Shown here piece after piece: positions 11,960-23,879 of a DNA stretch of 64,000 nt. The position numbers and the translations under genes are program-made. Location: assembly GCA_013339895.1 (NCBI GenBank), contig JABACO010000020.1, positions 2,883,171 to 2,947,170 of the forward strand, in the 5' to 3' direction. The notes under the pieces were generated by a model. The model was not told the DNA's origin. It was given only the letters and a program-made list of their open reading frames with translations, and did no database searches. Position 1 is the first letter of the stretch. The number at the start of each line of letters is the position of its first letter. This DNA is from Ephydatia muelleri. Its lineage: Eukaryota > Porifera > Demospongiae > Spongillida > Spongillidae.

Positions 11960-14048
11960 ATGACGCCGAGGCATGTTCTGAGTGTACTGACGCTAGCTTT
12001 TCACTTGCTATTTTGCGGCACAGGTAACTTTTTCTAGTGAGGGCGGGGGCGGTTCCGGGACACACCCCGTTTACTGTACTTTCGTGTTCCAGGATCTGCT
12101 GACGAGGCACTTTTGGTTGGATTGAAGAACACTTCTAGCGGTGTCGTTGTTAGTCTGGTGCCCTCCAATCACAGTCTCTCCTTCCCGGTCTCGCTTCTCG
12201 TATCGAATTGTTTCGTACCCTCCACATGCGGGCCCCGCTCTTTCAGATGCGGGAACCCCATCGTCGTTGCGGCCAATGTCTCTGGCTCCTCCAGCTTCGT
12301 ACAGTATATCGTCCTAGCGCCAGTGATCGGAGCCGTTCTCATCATGGACTGGAGACTTTCCTCTATGAAGATGAACCTCTCCGGCTATGTCGTGAAGCGG
12401 GTCGTTGGGAACGAGTGTGACCCTCTTAGTTTCATACAGAGCACTACTGGGAGCATCTACATGGTTTGTGTGAGCGTATCTAAGGCATTTCTTTACACCA
12501 TCAATTTGAACACTACGTCCATCAGTAGCACAACTATTCCCGGGTACCTCTCTCAATACGAGTATTTCCTTTCTCAAGCGCTTTACTTGCTGTCCAATTT
12601 TGTCTACAACGGAGAAACCCAAGTGCACTTTCTAGATGGAAACAGCTTGTACAGCTTTGATCTGAAGTACAGCCAAATCTTAGATCACGAAATAGCCATT
12701 GACGTGTGTGACTCTGCTTATCACGCTACGGCTGTCAGAGGGTCTAGTACGGAGATTATTGCTGAATGTGGAAGCAGCAATACTTCAGTCGTTATTGAGA
12801 CCAACGCTGCATCGTTCAGAAGCTTCGACGGATATGTGTATCCTTGCACCAGGGATGCGAGTACTTGGTTTTATGTTTACAAGTATTCAGACAGGTTTCA
12901 AGTTGAGGGCAGTGAGCACAACACCCTATCAGTAGTGAATGGTGCAGAATTTCACTCGGCGATTTGTGTTGCTGGAGACGGCTATAATGTTCTTGTGACT
13001 CTGGCCTATGTCATTGCAGAGGCAGCTTTTAGGATGACAGTCATAGATGAAAATGGCCATTCCTCAACCCTCAGTTCAGCGGCAGGATGTTCTTCTGGAT
13101 GTGGTCTGGAGGTGTTTTCACGATACATTTTGACAACAGGAGGGGTTGACGTCTTGGTCTTTCTTGCTTACAATGGCTCCGTCAGCTCTGACCCAGTGAT
13201 TGATAAGCAGTTTGATTCAGATCTCATTGTCCTACTCATTATTCCTACCAATGTGCATCCTCTTGTTCCATCACCTGATGGAATTCGAATAGCAAGCTGC
13301 ACCACCACTAGACAGACCGTTCTTTCTACATATACATTAGATCCTTCACCTGCTCCTAATGCAACCAATGGCCTCATTGTCATTGTACTGCCGGTAGTGT
13401 TGTTTATAGTTGTTCTTCTGGTTATTGTCGTAGTGCTGATGGTAATTGCGGTACGTATACACATAAAAAAGAGGTAAGTGCAGCAACTAAATACCTCAGT
13501 GTTTTAGTATCACTAATGCATGTATATTTTAACACCAGATCATTCCTGCAAACACCAAACAACCTAGAGCAGAAGGTTGAGCTGTACACCCTCCGTTCAG
13601 ATTCACAAGGTTAATTTCATAGTTAGAAAATGTGATCTAAACAAACCATTCCTCTCCAGTAGATGGTGATGCAGCAGGTTCTCAACAGCAGCAGGGGCTA
13701 CCTATTGCTGGAACTAGTGGTTCGATTATAGCGGAAAATTCACAAGAAAATGGATCTGGACACCAAAGCTGCTCAGAGCATAACTACACGGCTGCCGGTA
13801 GTGAAGCCTGTTTTTCGCCCAGTGGTGCATATAATAGTCCTACTGCACAAGCAGAAGAGGGAGCTTCTAGTAGTGGACTTACTGTGAATACAATACCAGA
13901 AGAAGCATCGCATGGAACTTGTGGCAAGCAATATTTGGTCACTGGCACAGAGGCTTCAGTTCCATTTGTTAGTATTCATCCTCAAAATCTTATGGACCAA
14001 TCCCTTTCTGAAGACCATCAAAATACACATCTATCGGCATGTGTGTGA
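11960..14048 (+). CDS. Type I membrane protein with large ectodomain, four exons
   Basis: Exons 11960-12023, 12093-13473, 13539-13609 and 13660-14048 join in phases 1, 2 and 1 to a complete 634-residue protein. The start MTPRHVLSVLTLAFHLLFCG is a clean signal peptide, which fixes the ATG at 11960. The ectodomain (about 22-445) is nearly all in one exon, rich in Ser and N-glycosylation sequons. Its alternating strand-like stretches (such as VHFLDGNSLYSFDL) suggest a beta-propeller, but no family was recognised. A transmembrane helix (LIVIVLPVVLFIVVLLVIV) is followed by the basic anchor RIHIKKR, then a ~150-residue Ser/Gln/Glu-rich cytoplasmic tail with no catalytic motif. It faces the phosphatase receptor gene across a 309-bp interval. 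The structure is intact; the function is unknown. Confidence 0.8.
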
Positions 14049-14940
14049 CCAGAATCAAAGAAATCACTTTTCATTTGTGGGATTTGTATTTATTTGGAGT
14101 TATATTTATGCAGCAGTTATAAAGTTTACTTATGTCTTGTCTGGAAGTGCTATTATATAACACAGGATAAGTTGTGCATGTACACTATAAGATTGCTAAC
14201 ACCTACCCAGTGTTTGCAAATGAAGGCAATGGTTTTCAAATTAATTAACCACTTGATTTATTTTATATGCATTACATGCAGAAGTTAAGCAAATACTAAT
14301 AATTCAGATTTTAGATTGTTGTAACCAGTTAAGTAATTGTATCAAAACCCATCGTAAATCGACATATTGAAAGCCCTCTAATATCAAAGTTATACGATAT
14401 TGAGGTTGGAGCTAATTAATAATGCATAAGTAGCGCAATATAGTTACCAGGTTCAATAGTAAAATGTAACATCATTATTCATTTAAAATTTATTCAGGTT
14501 GAAATTTTATTGTATTACGATTATAGAGTGGCATCTTGCTTATAGGTAAAACTCAATGGTAAGGATGAGAATTTATATAATGATAACATGAACTACTTGA
14601 TACGGTGTAACCAGTAATTAAAACGTGAATATGTGAGCTTCCTTTCGTGATGTATACAAATGATATTCAAACACATTTATACCTATAGAAAAACCCAAGA
14701 ATCTTCGGTGGTCCTTTTGTCAGTAGCAATGCAAGCTAGCCCGAGTTATTCATTCATCGCGCATGCGTGCAACGTCACTAAAATAAACACAACCTCCCTC
14801 TCCTCCTAGATGAATGTTAATGAAGTTCGCTAAGGTACAGACGTCTCTTTGTTGCGTCCTTGGATGGGAAGGAGGGTGCGAAGTTATCATGTTTGCTCAC
14901 ACGGATGTTGTAGACTGGATGTAGTGTTTATATTATATCC
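14049..14940. other. Intergenic, no gene seen
   Basis: AT-rich 3' flank of the upstream gene passing into a GC-richer stretch from about 14700, presumably the promoter of the next plus-strand gene. No element or RNA gene was recognised. Confidence 0.5.
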
Positions 14941-17165
14941 ATGGTAACCGTTAAAGTGAAAGAACGGAGCATCGGGCAAAGGACAAACTCCAGGTCCCAC
15001 TTGCAACCAAAACTCATATTTTTAAAAGGATTTGTGTGTTTGCCGTGTAAGGGAGGTGTGGTCACCGACACAGTTGTGACCTAGCTACATTTATCGGCTT
15101 TCTTGGCTTCAGGGACTGCTTCTGGTAACCATTTGGCACCTTATCAGGCACAGAGGTACAGCCACGTCTGGTGTGCGTACAACAAGTACATGTACTGTAC
15201 ACACACATGTTTATATTCTTCTGCTGTTACACAAATAGCCGACTCCCAGATGTTACCATGCCAACTAAAAAACGGCACTGCATGTCCATCTGCAGTATGT
15301 CCAAACGACACCATCAGGTTTGATTGCACCGCGCAGAGCACACCTGAAAAGCGTACTTACTGGACCCTAAGTGTTAGCTATGTTGGTGGCTACTGTAAGG
15401 ACTTTGCCTACGTGGGGCAGACTGCCCCTCCGGGGTCATCAACCTGTGCCGACCCCACGTGGATCCTGGAGTGCGAATCACTTTTAGGGCTTCCCATTGT
15501 CGACTTCAATGTCACAGACACGCCTCCAGACACGAACGGGACGTGTCTACGGTCAGTGCTTTCTCTGAGCCTCTCTTCAGATTACATCATTACGGGTGCG
15601 AAGGCAATATGTGCCAACTCTTCTGTTCCATTTGAAGGTGTTCCTTACCTTAGCTATGGAGAGACCTCCATCAATGTTACTGGTGAGTTGCATGTTATCT
15701 TATAGTCTACGTAAGAAATGTACTAATATTCCAGATTCAGCTATCTGTTGAGGTGAAATATGCCTTGCAATGATACAGCATCTCATTTCCTCTTCTTGCA
15801 TCGAATTGCATTGCAATATTAAAACTCATCAATTTGAACCAACATGCATGTATTGTTACCAGCCACTGCATTGATTAAGAATCTGTTTGTACCTTTTTGT
15901 GGTAATGATACTGGTGCCCCTAATATCAGCATAGGACTACCTAGCCATAGTACACTTCTTTTGTTTGGTGTGGTATATTTGAAATGCAGTCTTGTGGTTA
16001 GAAGCACCCACCGTTTTGAATGGACACCTGTAATTCTAATTTATATTTGCAGTCACAAAATTCAACCAATTGAATATGAAATGACACCTAATATTAGCTG
16101 TTCAACAAGCGAAATGAAATGGATGCCTAATGAATTGTTTATTTAACATCGCATTGGTGCCTATAAAATTGCACACAAAGGATTTGCACTTCTCTCCTAG
16201 TCCGTCCGAATCCTCCAGTCGATGTCTCAGTTGAAACCACGAGAGGTTCCCTAACAAACCTCACTGTCATCTGGACAGCCCCACCTGCAGGGTATGCCCC
16301 CACAAGCTACAGTGTCAGTGTTGAGGATGGTAGCGTGGCCCCTGTAGTTGTCCCTGCCTCGGCTAGTATGCAGTACTCCCACACATTCAGTGGACTGAGG
16401 AGTGACTGGCTGCATACTGTCACTGTGGTGGCCATCAACTGTGGTGGGAGAAGTGATCCAGTGTGTTTAACTCTGGCCTCTTGTAAGCCCAATCCACCAG
16501 CACTGGGACAATTCACAGTGGGTTTAGTGGGTTTTACATTGAATGAGGCTATTCACAGTACGGTACCCAAATGTTATGGGCAGCTGCATGCAGTCTATCC
16601 TGACTGAGCTCTCAGTAAATAACAGTTGAAAGGGTCTTGGATTTTGAAATGGATTTTGCAATGGACTTTGTCCAAAGCACTTTGACCCTATCATAACTTA
16701 GCTGAGGTATCATGAATATTTCAGTATTGACCGCAAGGATTAGCCGCAGTGCAATATTTTTACATATAAATTATGCGAGACTTGTTACCATTAAACGTCT
16801 GTCTCATTTTAGCCCCTCAGATTGGTGCTATTTTAGGTATCACTGCTGGCACTGTTGCTGCCTCCCTACTCCTGATGGTAGGGGTCATCGCTGGAGCAAG
16901 GAAAGCCTACAAAGGTAGGATTGATTACTTATACTCTGTGCACATTCACCTCAGTCATCATATTACCTACATACACGCATCACATGGACTATCAAATTCT
17001 TTTCTTTCTGCATCTGCTTTTCACAGCAAGATTAAGGTCAGTTTGTTACTTACAGATGAACTTTTGCAGTTGGAGTTGCTAAACAACCAAGTCTTAAACC
17101 TAGATCGTGTGCAAATGCATTATTGGGAAGACTTACATCCAGCAGTGGAGTTATGCATGAATTAA
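14941..17165 (+). CDS. Receptor-like membrane protein with Cys-rich and FN3 modules
   Basis: Five exons are proposed: 14941-15046, 15239-15682, 16201-16482, 16813-16914 and 17056-17165, all joined in phase 1. Exon 2 encodes a Cys-rich, N-glycosylated Ig-like module (CPNDTIRFDC and later CLRSVLSLSLSSDYII). Exon 3 is a fibronectin type III domain (PNPPVDVSVET, LTVIWTAPP, YSVSVEDG, HTVTVVAINCGG). Exon 4 is a transmembrane helix (GAILGITAGTVAASLLLMVG) with a basic stop-transfer. Exon 5 gives a short cytoplasmic tail ending at TAA. Exon 1 is the weakest: its ATG and donor fit by phase, but its signal peptide is poor (hydrophobic part LIFLKGFVCLP). A true longer tail downstream, for instance a kinase, was not found. 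Middle exons are well supported; the ends are tentative. Confidence 0.6.
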
Positions 17166-17661
17166 GTTTTGATGAAGTTATTATTCCATTAATTTAGCTT
17201 ATAGAAGCTTCACTTATTAGTCGGCACTAATGTCATTTTTGTTGTTTCATGTGGTGTATAATTCGTATCACACCTGCACTCATGGATATTGTTGTCCAAA
17301 CTCTTACAGGACATACAGAATAAGCACGCCAGTGAAGTATGCTGTGAAAGCTTATGATTCGATAGGCCACAGTTAATACTGCCAGCAGCCAAATTATAAT
17401 CACAGTATCCATTCAAGTTAGTATGGTGGTGACATGTCAATTGCAATTATACTTTGTACTGTTCAAGAACATTTATGGGCAGATACCCTACATTCAAAGG
17501 GATTTTATCAGCTGTGTGCATGTTCATGTATAAAGCTATCAGTTCAATAAGGATTCCACAGTCACTTAAAGATTGGACTAGCTATGAAACTGAACATATG
17601 TAATGGTCAAACTATGAATTCATTGAATCGTGCAAATGATACAATGTCACAATATTTGCCA
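17166..17661. other. Intergenic, nothing recognised
   Basis: AT-rich sequence without splice-linked open frames or repeats. Confidence 0.4.
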
Positions 17662-17664
17662 CTA

Positions 17665-18070
17665 AATGTGTCCGGGTCTTAGAATAGTCAATTCGATCAG
17701 CAGATCTTTCAACAAATCACATGTTGCTATTTCACTTTTTGATTGCAGATTATTTACAGCGATACATTCTGCCTCAGTGATATTTCCACTCAATAGTGTA
17801 AGAAAGAAGCACTTCATGATAGCCTCGTCTAATGGTATTAAAGCATATCCACTGTCTGGCACAACTCTCTGAATGAATTCCCACTCACACAGCAGAGACT
17901 TCGTAAGGGATGCAAATGCTGCCTTGCCTGCTTGTGGTGCCTTGGCTGCTTGTGGTGCCTTGCCTGCTTGTGGTGGTGCCTTGGCTGCTTGTGGTGGCTT
18001 GGCTGCTGCTTTGGACACTTTGTGCACACATTCAATCCAAGCCTCCACTTCTCTTTTGGAGAAAGCAATG
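17665..18070 (-). pseudogene. Retrotransposon RT polyprotein fragment
   Basis: A minus-strand open stretch has the order VEAWIECVHKVSKAAAK, then AAFASLTKSLLCEWEFIQRV, then VPDSGYALIPLDEAIMKCFF and LLSGNITEAE. This matches the conserved region downstream of the reverse-transcriptase core in a large family of invertebrate retroelement polyproteins (W..E...L...A...PQAAYAAFT..L..EW.F..R..P, then PLE..I...F.P.L.G). The PQAA motif has expanded into a run of PQAAKAP/PQAGKAP units. Both ends are truncated: no RT catalytic domain is upstream, and the reading degenerates after NNLQSKSE. The family match is from memory of the pattern; the exact clade is not assigned. Confidence 0.6.
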
Positions 18071-18099
18071 ACCATTCACAACATTGACACTGAGGTCCC

Positions 18100-18128
18100 C
18101 ACCCCCCCCCCCCCCCCCCCCCCCCCCC
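18100..18128. repeat. Poly-C tract
   Basis: About 28 consecutive C, directly beside the 5' side of the RT fragment on its strand. Confidence 0.9.
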
Positions 18129-18129
18129 G

Positions 18130-19109
18130 TCAAAATAATATTTCTCTGCCCATCTTTCATATTTATAACGTCCTCAAATAAGTATTATTAAGTTTAAAAG
18201 TGTGGACTGGCCTACAGACTACCCCCACAGATCCGCTTATTCAGGCTACCGTTTTGAATAATGGAATAAAGTTTTCGACATGGATGTTAAGGTGAGTCTC
18301 ATTGTCCCATTGGTATTGTTGAATGTTTGAACAGAAGACCATATGGTTTGGGTAACTATAGGGACGTTGTTGAACCTGTATGCAGGGCAGGGCAGCTGGC
18401 AACAGGTTAGATCCAGTACTGAAGATGCTATTTATGTTTATGTCTGACCTCTATGATGATTTTACTGGTTGTGTCTGAGTATTGCTACTAGTTAAATGCT
18501 AATTTCTTAAGTGACTGCTCTGTGGAATACAAGAGTACTATGGCCAAGATGTACTAGAGTTTCTCTTAACACGTACATGCATACAGAGGCTATGCCAGTT
18601 ATGAGAATGCCTTTACTACTGTGAAAGAGTAACAAAGGGGAAGCCCATCAGTGTCTATGATGCTATATACTATAGCATGCAATGATACCATTGATAAAAA
18701 CGTTTGGTTGCAGGAGACAGAACTGGTATGCTGTTGATTCTGCTTGTGCAGGACAACTGCATCTAATCCGATTGTTTAATTGAACTAGGCACTTCCTATG
18801 ATTGTTTCAGTTGTACCCACCACAAGCGTGGTGATTATAGCACCTAATTAAATCGCTATGAGATTCTTTCAAGATGTGGTTGTGAAGGTTGTAACTGGCC
18901 TTCACTTCCTTGTGGGTGTGATTGGTGACAAAGAATAACGCAGGTGATTTTTAAAGAGAAAGTATATGTCGGATAGTAGTTGCGGACAAATTGCCACAAG
19001 CTGCTGTCAAGGTAGGTCACGTGGCATTGCATTTCGGATGAAGTCGTTGCAGTGTGAATGAGAATTCCTCCGGAGAGATGTACAGCTTGATGACGTAGAA
19101 GGCTCTTTA
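18130..19109. other. Intergenic, no gene seen
   Basis: Unique-looking sequence without convincing open frames. A possible MITE or ancient element cannot be excluded. Confidence 0.4.
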
Positions 19110-19380
19110 ATGTGACTATAGGAGTAAAGCTAGGTGCCTCTACGATCCTTAACAGCACGTTTATGCAATCCTCAACAGTACGTTTATACAATCCTCAACA
19201 GCACGTTTATATTACTATTTTCCCCTCTTAGCTAAGTCCCCCACTCCTCTACAGAACGCCCAATATGTTGCACTACTTTTCACCGCTATAGAAAAAACAA
19301 AAAGAAAAAAACAAAAGAGAATATAAACAAGCTGTCGACGAATGTAGAGGCACCTATGTAGCTTTACTCCTTTAGTTACA
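19110..19380. mobile_element. Foldback/MITE-like inverted repeat with 23-bp tandem core
   Basis: GGAGTAAAGCTAGGTGCCTC near 19121 is answered on the opposite strand by the TGTAGAGGCACCTATGTAGC stretch near 19343, giving arms of about 35 bp. Inside, just right of the left arm, is a 23-base tandem repeat AATCCTCAACAGCACGTTTAT (about three copies, 19144-19212). No clear target-site duplication was found. Confidence 0.6.
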
Positions 19381-19420
19381 TGAGTATAGAGTCATTTCGT
19401 TAGCGCTGACTAAATGCGAT

Positions 19421-19660
19421 GTTTAACCTTCGATATAATTTGGAAACTGCAGAAGACTTGAAACAGGCTGTGCGAATGGCGATACATGTACGTGTGTCTG
19501 TCAGGGCACTTAATAATGGCTTCATCTGCTCAACAACCGTAAGACAACCTAAAGGAATGCTGACCCATCCCAAACGGTCGCATTTTTCATCGCTGGCGTG
19601 CTTGCGGGCTTCGGCAGCCGATGCAGCAGATCCTGCCATCACTGAAACTCGCTGGCGGTG
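19421..19660 (-). pseudogene. C-terminal fragment of RT polyprotein
   Basis: The minus-strand reading SAASAAEARKHASDEKCD, GWVSIPLGCLTVVEQ and KLYRRLNIAFSQR matches the extreme C-terminus of the same retroelement polyprotein family as the fragment at 17665-18070 (pattern AAE.RKH..ND.KC.ELGW.C.PL.VE..G, then R..L.). Upstream, an out-of-frame remnant of the preceding domain is visible. The order relative to 17665-18070 is not colinear, so the two are separate insertions or rearranged pieces. A short 3' remnant like this is typical of a 5'-truncated retroelement. Confidence 0.6.
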
Positions 19661-20097
19661 AAATCCAAAGCAGCTGGTTTGCCAAAATCCCAGTTCTGGA
19701 CGTATATAGGGCTCGAGTGGCCACTTGAATATCAGGGGCTCAAGATGTGTAGGAGGCATGCATGTGGTTATTTATTTATTCATTTAATTATTTCAAGCAC
19801 GATTATGGGATCGTTTCCGCGCGAAAAGAGACCTAGCGCATACATTATAAAATTTCCAGTACGCGCAATAAAAATGTAACGCTTGCTTTGAAATGTATAG
19901 CTAATTAAAACTTCAGAGCCTTACAACTCCATGACAGACACTTTTTTTCAATGTGTAAAAAGCAATGTTTAGAGGACATTTTAGACTTCTAGAATATAAA
20001 AGGTAAACATCCGCATGACCAAACTATTTCTGGAACCGATAACATAACGACCAAATGACGTAATTTTCCTAAAATAGTTTGGACACATAGGCGTAGG

Positions 20098-20232
20098 AAC
20101 GCCCCTAATAGGGGGGTTCGTATTCACTGAACTTCTCCTAATATGGCATCACCTATTACCATGTACGGTGAAAATCAATGAATAAAATGACTTCGAGCCC
20201 CCTTCCCCCCCTCCCCTATTAGGGGCGTTCGG
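20098..20232. repeat. Short hairpin GAACGCCCCTAATAGGGG
   Basis: An 18-bp terminal inverted repeat (GAACGCCCCTAATAGGGG and its complement) encloses about 100 bases. Possible MITE; no target-site duplication was identified. Confidence 0.6.
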
Positions 20233-20449
20233 ACACAACGTAAGTTTGTTGAAGAAGGGGATAGCGTATGTACAAACTGCTTAAAGGGTTTTACTTTGGT
20301 TGAACAATGCATTTCGTGTCGTTTACGTGCGAATCCCACACGGTAACACACCCCTCCCCGGTATAGGGTCGGGGTTTTTCAGCCGGCGCGCGCAACGGTG
20401 CACTGGAGCAGAGTTCCTTGCCCCACCCGCGGTGAATTGTGCTGCAATA

Positions 20450-20515
20450 TACCATATACGGCGTTCTGTAGAGGGGGAAGGGGGGGGGGGGGCGGTACGG
20501 GGTGGGGGTGGGGCA
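20450..20515. repeat. G-rich tract
   Basis: GGGGGAAGG followed by 12 or more G and GGGGTGGGGGTGGGG. Four or more G-runs, so it is quadruplex-prone on the plus strand. Confidence 0.8.
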
Positions 20516-20989
20516 AAGAGGGCCTTTGAGTTTTAGAACGAGAATGAATTGGGAAGCGCTTTGGTTGAGTTTGGAATGCTGAAGGTCTACAAGCACGTCC
20601 ATGCACCATGACCATGTTTACAACGTGCGCACTTGGTCAGATTAAAAAGTAACCGAAACACTGATGAGTGATGACACGTTGATAGTGGTGTGCAGTACAC
20701 GCAATACAGTGTTCACTAGGAATAATGTTCAGTACTTTATAATTTGGCGCGGATCAAGTCCCCATGCAGACTACGTGTAGTCGCGGCTCGTGTCCAGAGG
20801 CTTGTTGTATCTTTGGCACGCTGTATGGTGAGTATCTTCACAGCGCTACAAGCTGCTGCTGTCCATATCGCGTACCACCATTATTAGTCTAAGCGAATTT
20901 AACTGAGTTAGTTTTGTGTCTTACGCGCCGCTGGTATAAGATATCCGAAGTCTAGTATGATTTCTGCAGGAGACGGAATCCAATTAAGT

Positions 20990-21130
20990 TCGGCTTGCAC
21001 ATATAGTGGGGTCCTGTCGCTATTGATTTGTTCTATACGTACATTTTTACTTCATCCGTTACAAAGATGTATGGCTGAGCGGCAATGTAATTCCACATTT
21101 CCCGGTCTCGATTCGCACTGTTAAAATATT
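20990..21130. repeat. Dispersed repeat, copy 1
   Basis: Direct, diverged match to about 31535-31645: shared words GGGGTCCTGT(C/T)GCTATTGAT, TTTTTACT(T/C)CATCCGT and CACATTTCCCG occur in the same order. Probably an old interspersed element, otherwise uncharacterised. Confidence 0.55.
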
Positions 21131-21189
21131 GCAACCATTCCTCCTAGCAATTTTTAAAAACGTCTCTGTAGAGAAAGTGATTTGTTGAA

Positions 21190-22671
21190 CACTTCAATTG
21201 ATAAGGAGATTAAGAAGGAGGAAACGAAAACCGAACTACAGACGAGTCAGTCTTAGCGTGAGGAAGCTCCTGTCCTGTGTTACACTCTTCCCTTTGCTGT
21301 TAAATGAACTCTTTGTACAAAACATTAAGCAACCATCATCACTGTCATGTTGTACAATACGGGTGGAGTCCATGACGTATAATAGTACAAATGTTGGTGA
21401 TCTAAACTTAAGTGACATTCATGTCACCGTTGCATGCTTAGCTTGCATAATCCTCTGGCCATGCATTAATTATTATTCCATACACTTTACATCTTTAACC
21501 AGATAAAAACCAAAGGCACATTCTCCTTTGCTCATACTAAAGTGTAGTGGAGACAGCATTGTTTGGTCAGAATAGGCATTGTGCTTGTAGTCGGAGCAAT
21601 GTAACATCTTTTATTTCCATTGCAGTAGGTATTGATTTGTCCGTTTTCGGCATGAATTTGGTCTTCAATTGTTTCATGCACTGTCAAGTACATATATACA
21701 CTATACGCTCAATTCTAATTTTAATACCAATGTAATTGGGATGACATCAACTTACAATAAATCATAATTATGATTGTGCAGAAAAGAAATAAATAAATAA
21801 AAGCATACAACACATTTATGAAACAAAGTACATATATGGTATATGAAACATGGAAAAAATACAGCCAATATGATGCAGTAATTTTTTTCACTTGTTGTCA
21901 ATTAGTACATAGACAACCTTTTTGTTGCAGGTATGAACTGTTTCTGTCGTCTTACAATCAAATTATCACACTTTGATTGTGTATCCATTTTCAAGAACCA
22001 ACTAATAGTGAAATAACATTGCCAGAGTACTGAGAGCTAGATGTATAGGAAAAAAAATCATAATTAGCAGTAAACATTCTTCTCAATTTAGGTAAATAAC
22101 TGATACAAATGAGCAAAAATTGGGGGTTGGAGGCAAAGTTCCCAAAATTGATGCAGCATTCCCCTCTGAGTAGTTCTACTCCTATGCTCAGTCCCTATTT
22201 AATCCAGAGTTTTGTTTTGGTCATTACATGTACATTTTGGTATTAATATTGTTTTATCTAACGAGCTTCTATATGTGTTTGGGAAAGTAAGGTTTTTCTT
22301 CAATATTTAAAAAAAAATTTAATGGTAAAGTTCTCTACAAAACGATTCTTATGCGCTACAAATTGCATGGTTCATCATGGAGCTCTACTATCGCACAGCT
22401 CTGAATAATTAATTAGACGCTCATTTAATGGGAAGCATAAACTTTGTTGCTAAATTCGAAAATGTTTCATATACATGAGCTAGGTCCCTTTTCATGGACA
22501 CTGTCCCATTTAATCACCTACAAAAGTAGTGCAACTGCTGTATCCAACTCATTGTAGAGGAGCAGATTGTAGATTAGAATAAGCCTAAATGTTCTCCAGA
22601 CCCTTTCACAAGTAGACTCATGCTGTTTTGAAGAAGTGAGAATTATATATATACTTCTCTTTACCCTACAG
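21190..22671. other. AT-rich intergenic, no gene seen
   Basis: A basic open frame near 21198 (RRLRRRKRKPNYRR) is short and has no partner exon. The remainder is AT-rich and non-coding as read. It may hold upstream exons of the multi-pass protein that I could not recognise. Confidence 0.35.
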
Positions 22672-23620
22672 ATCTAAAAGAATGAATATATTGCACACAC
22701 TCTTTGTTCAGCTGACCCATCGCAATAAAATCGCCACACTTGACATACCGGTACTCATCGTGGGCTTTCTACTATTGATTGCAAGGGATTTTCAGCGTGA
22801 AGATCCGCTATTGAATGTAGTAGTGTGGTCTGTGGTCATATTCAGCTGTTTGATAACTTCACTTAATTATATTCTAATTCTACGGCAAACATGGAATACA
22901 ATCAGGAGTAATATTATTGTTTGGAAAAGTCTCACAATTTTGGTTCTGGGGCTCATATCATCATATATACTACTGAGCAACATCTGGAAAGCATGGGGAA
23001 ATATAGCAGAAGCTAAATTTGAACTTATTTCAACCATGCTGTTTTGTTGCACTGCAGTTATACGAATCGTACACTGCTATCTTGGAGGTAAGTGATCACA
23101 TGTCTAGAAACCTAGTCTGTCTGACTATGTGTGTAGTAGTCATATGCAATAGTCAAGACAACCAGGAACCCGCAATTATTCATGTTTGCAAAATAATGAT
23201 CATGTTTTTCTCTCTCTTGCAGTATTGTTCTTCTCTTTGGTTTACCCTATATCAAACATTTGGGTATCTCATCATGCTCAGGCAACAATAATTCAGCTTG
23301 ATTCGATGATCTATTGTAAAGTCTTCCTGTACATACATTGGCTAATGGTTACCATCACATTTGGTGGTGAGCTGAACAGCACAACTTTATTTCTACACAT
23401 ATTCAGCCTGGTGTACAGAACCATTGGATTGATATGGATATGGATAATGAAAATCCGCTCAGCTACGCAAGATGTACTCATCACACCCATCCAAGAGACT
23501 GGACTACATGTATCGAATAGTACACTGGTAGTGGGTACTGTAGTTACTGCTGCGATAATCGTGAACGCTTTAGCTGGCTCCGAAATTGTTTTTCCACAGT
23601 GGGGTCTGCAAGTCCATTAA
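22672..23620 (+). CDS. Multi-pass membrane protein, two exons seen
   Basis: Exon 22672-23087 (acceptor CCCTACAG, donor GGAG|GTAAGT) joins exon 23223-23620 (acceptor CTCTTGCAG) in phase 1 and ends at TAA. If translation starts at the ATG at 22682, the protein has about 268 residues and eight hydrophobic segments, for example IPVLIVGFLLLIARDF, LNVVVWSVVIFSCLITSLNY, ILVLGLISSYILLSNIW and STLVVGTVVTAAIIVNALAG. The acceptor just before the ATG suggests a 5' exon or 5' UTR intron upstream. An AATAAA lies near 23753. No transporter or receptor signature was recognised, so the function is unknown. Confidence 0.6.
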
Positions 23621-23825
23621 TTAATGTACGCATTTTGTCTAGCTGTAGACTTTGCTCATTTTTACTGATACTATGTGTGATGTTGTCAGTTGGCGTCCCC
23701 AATGTATGTAAAGTGCGAGGCCAAATTAAAAGTGAAAAGTGGAGTGGTAAAAAATAAATAGGCAGCTGTTATGAAGCGGGTGGCTGCATTCGTGCTCGGT
23801 CCCAGACTCACTTCGAGACTGTGCC

Positions 23826-23879
23826 TAGTCTCGTACCGAGACCTCACAGATGAGGTGGATTGGTCTGGGTACGAGACTT
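23826..23879. mobile_element. Diverged TAGTCTCGTACC hairpin
   Basis: Short foldback (TAGTCTCGTACCGAGACC ... GGTCTGGGTACGAGACTTA) of the same family as 1080-1142 and the ends of 41597-42391. No clean target-site duplication; it is an older copy. Confidence 0.65.
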
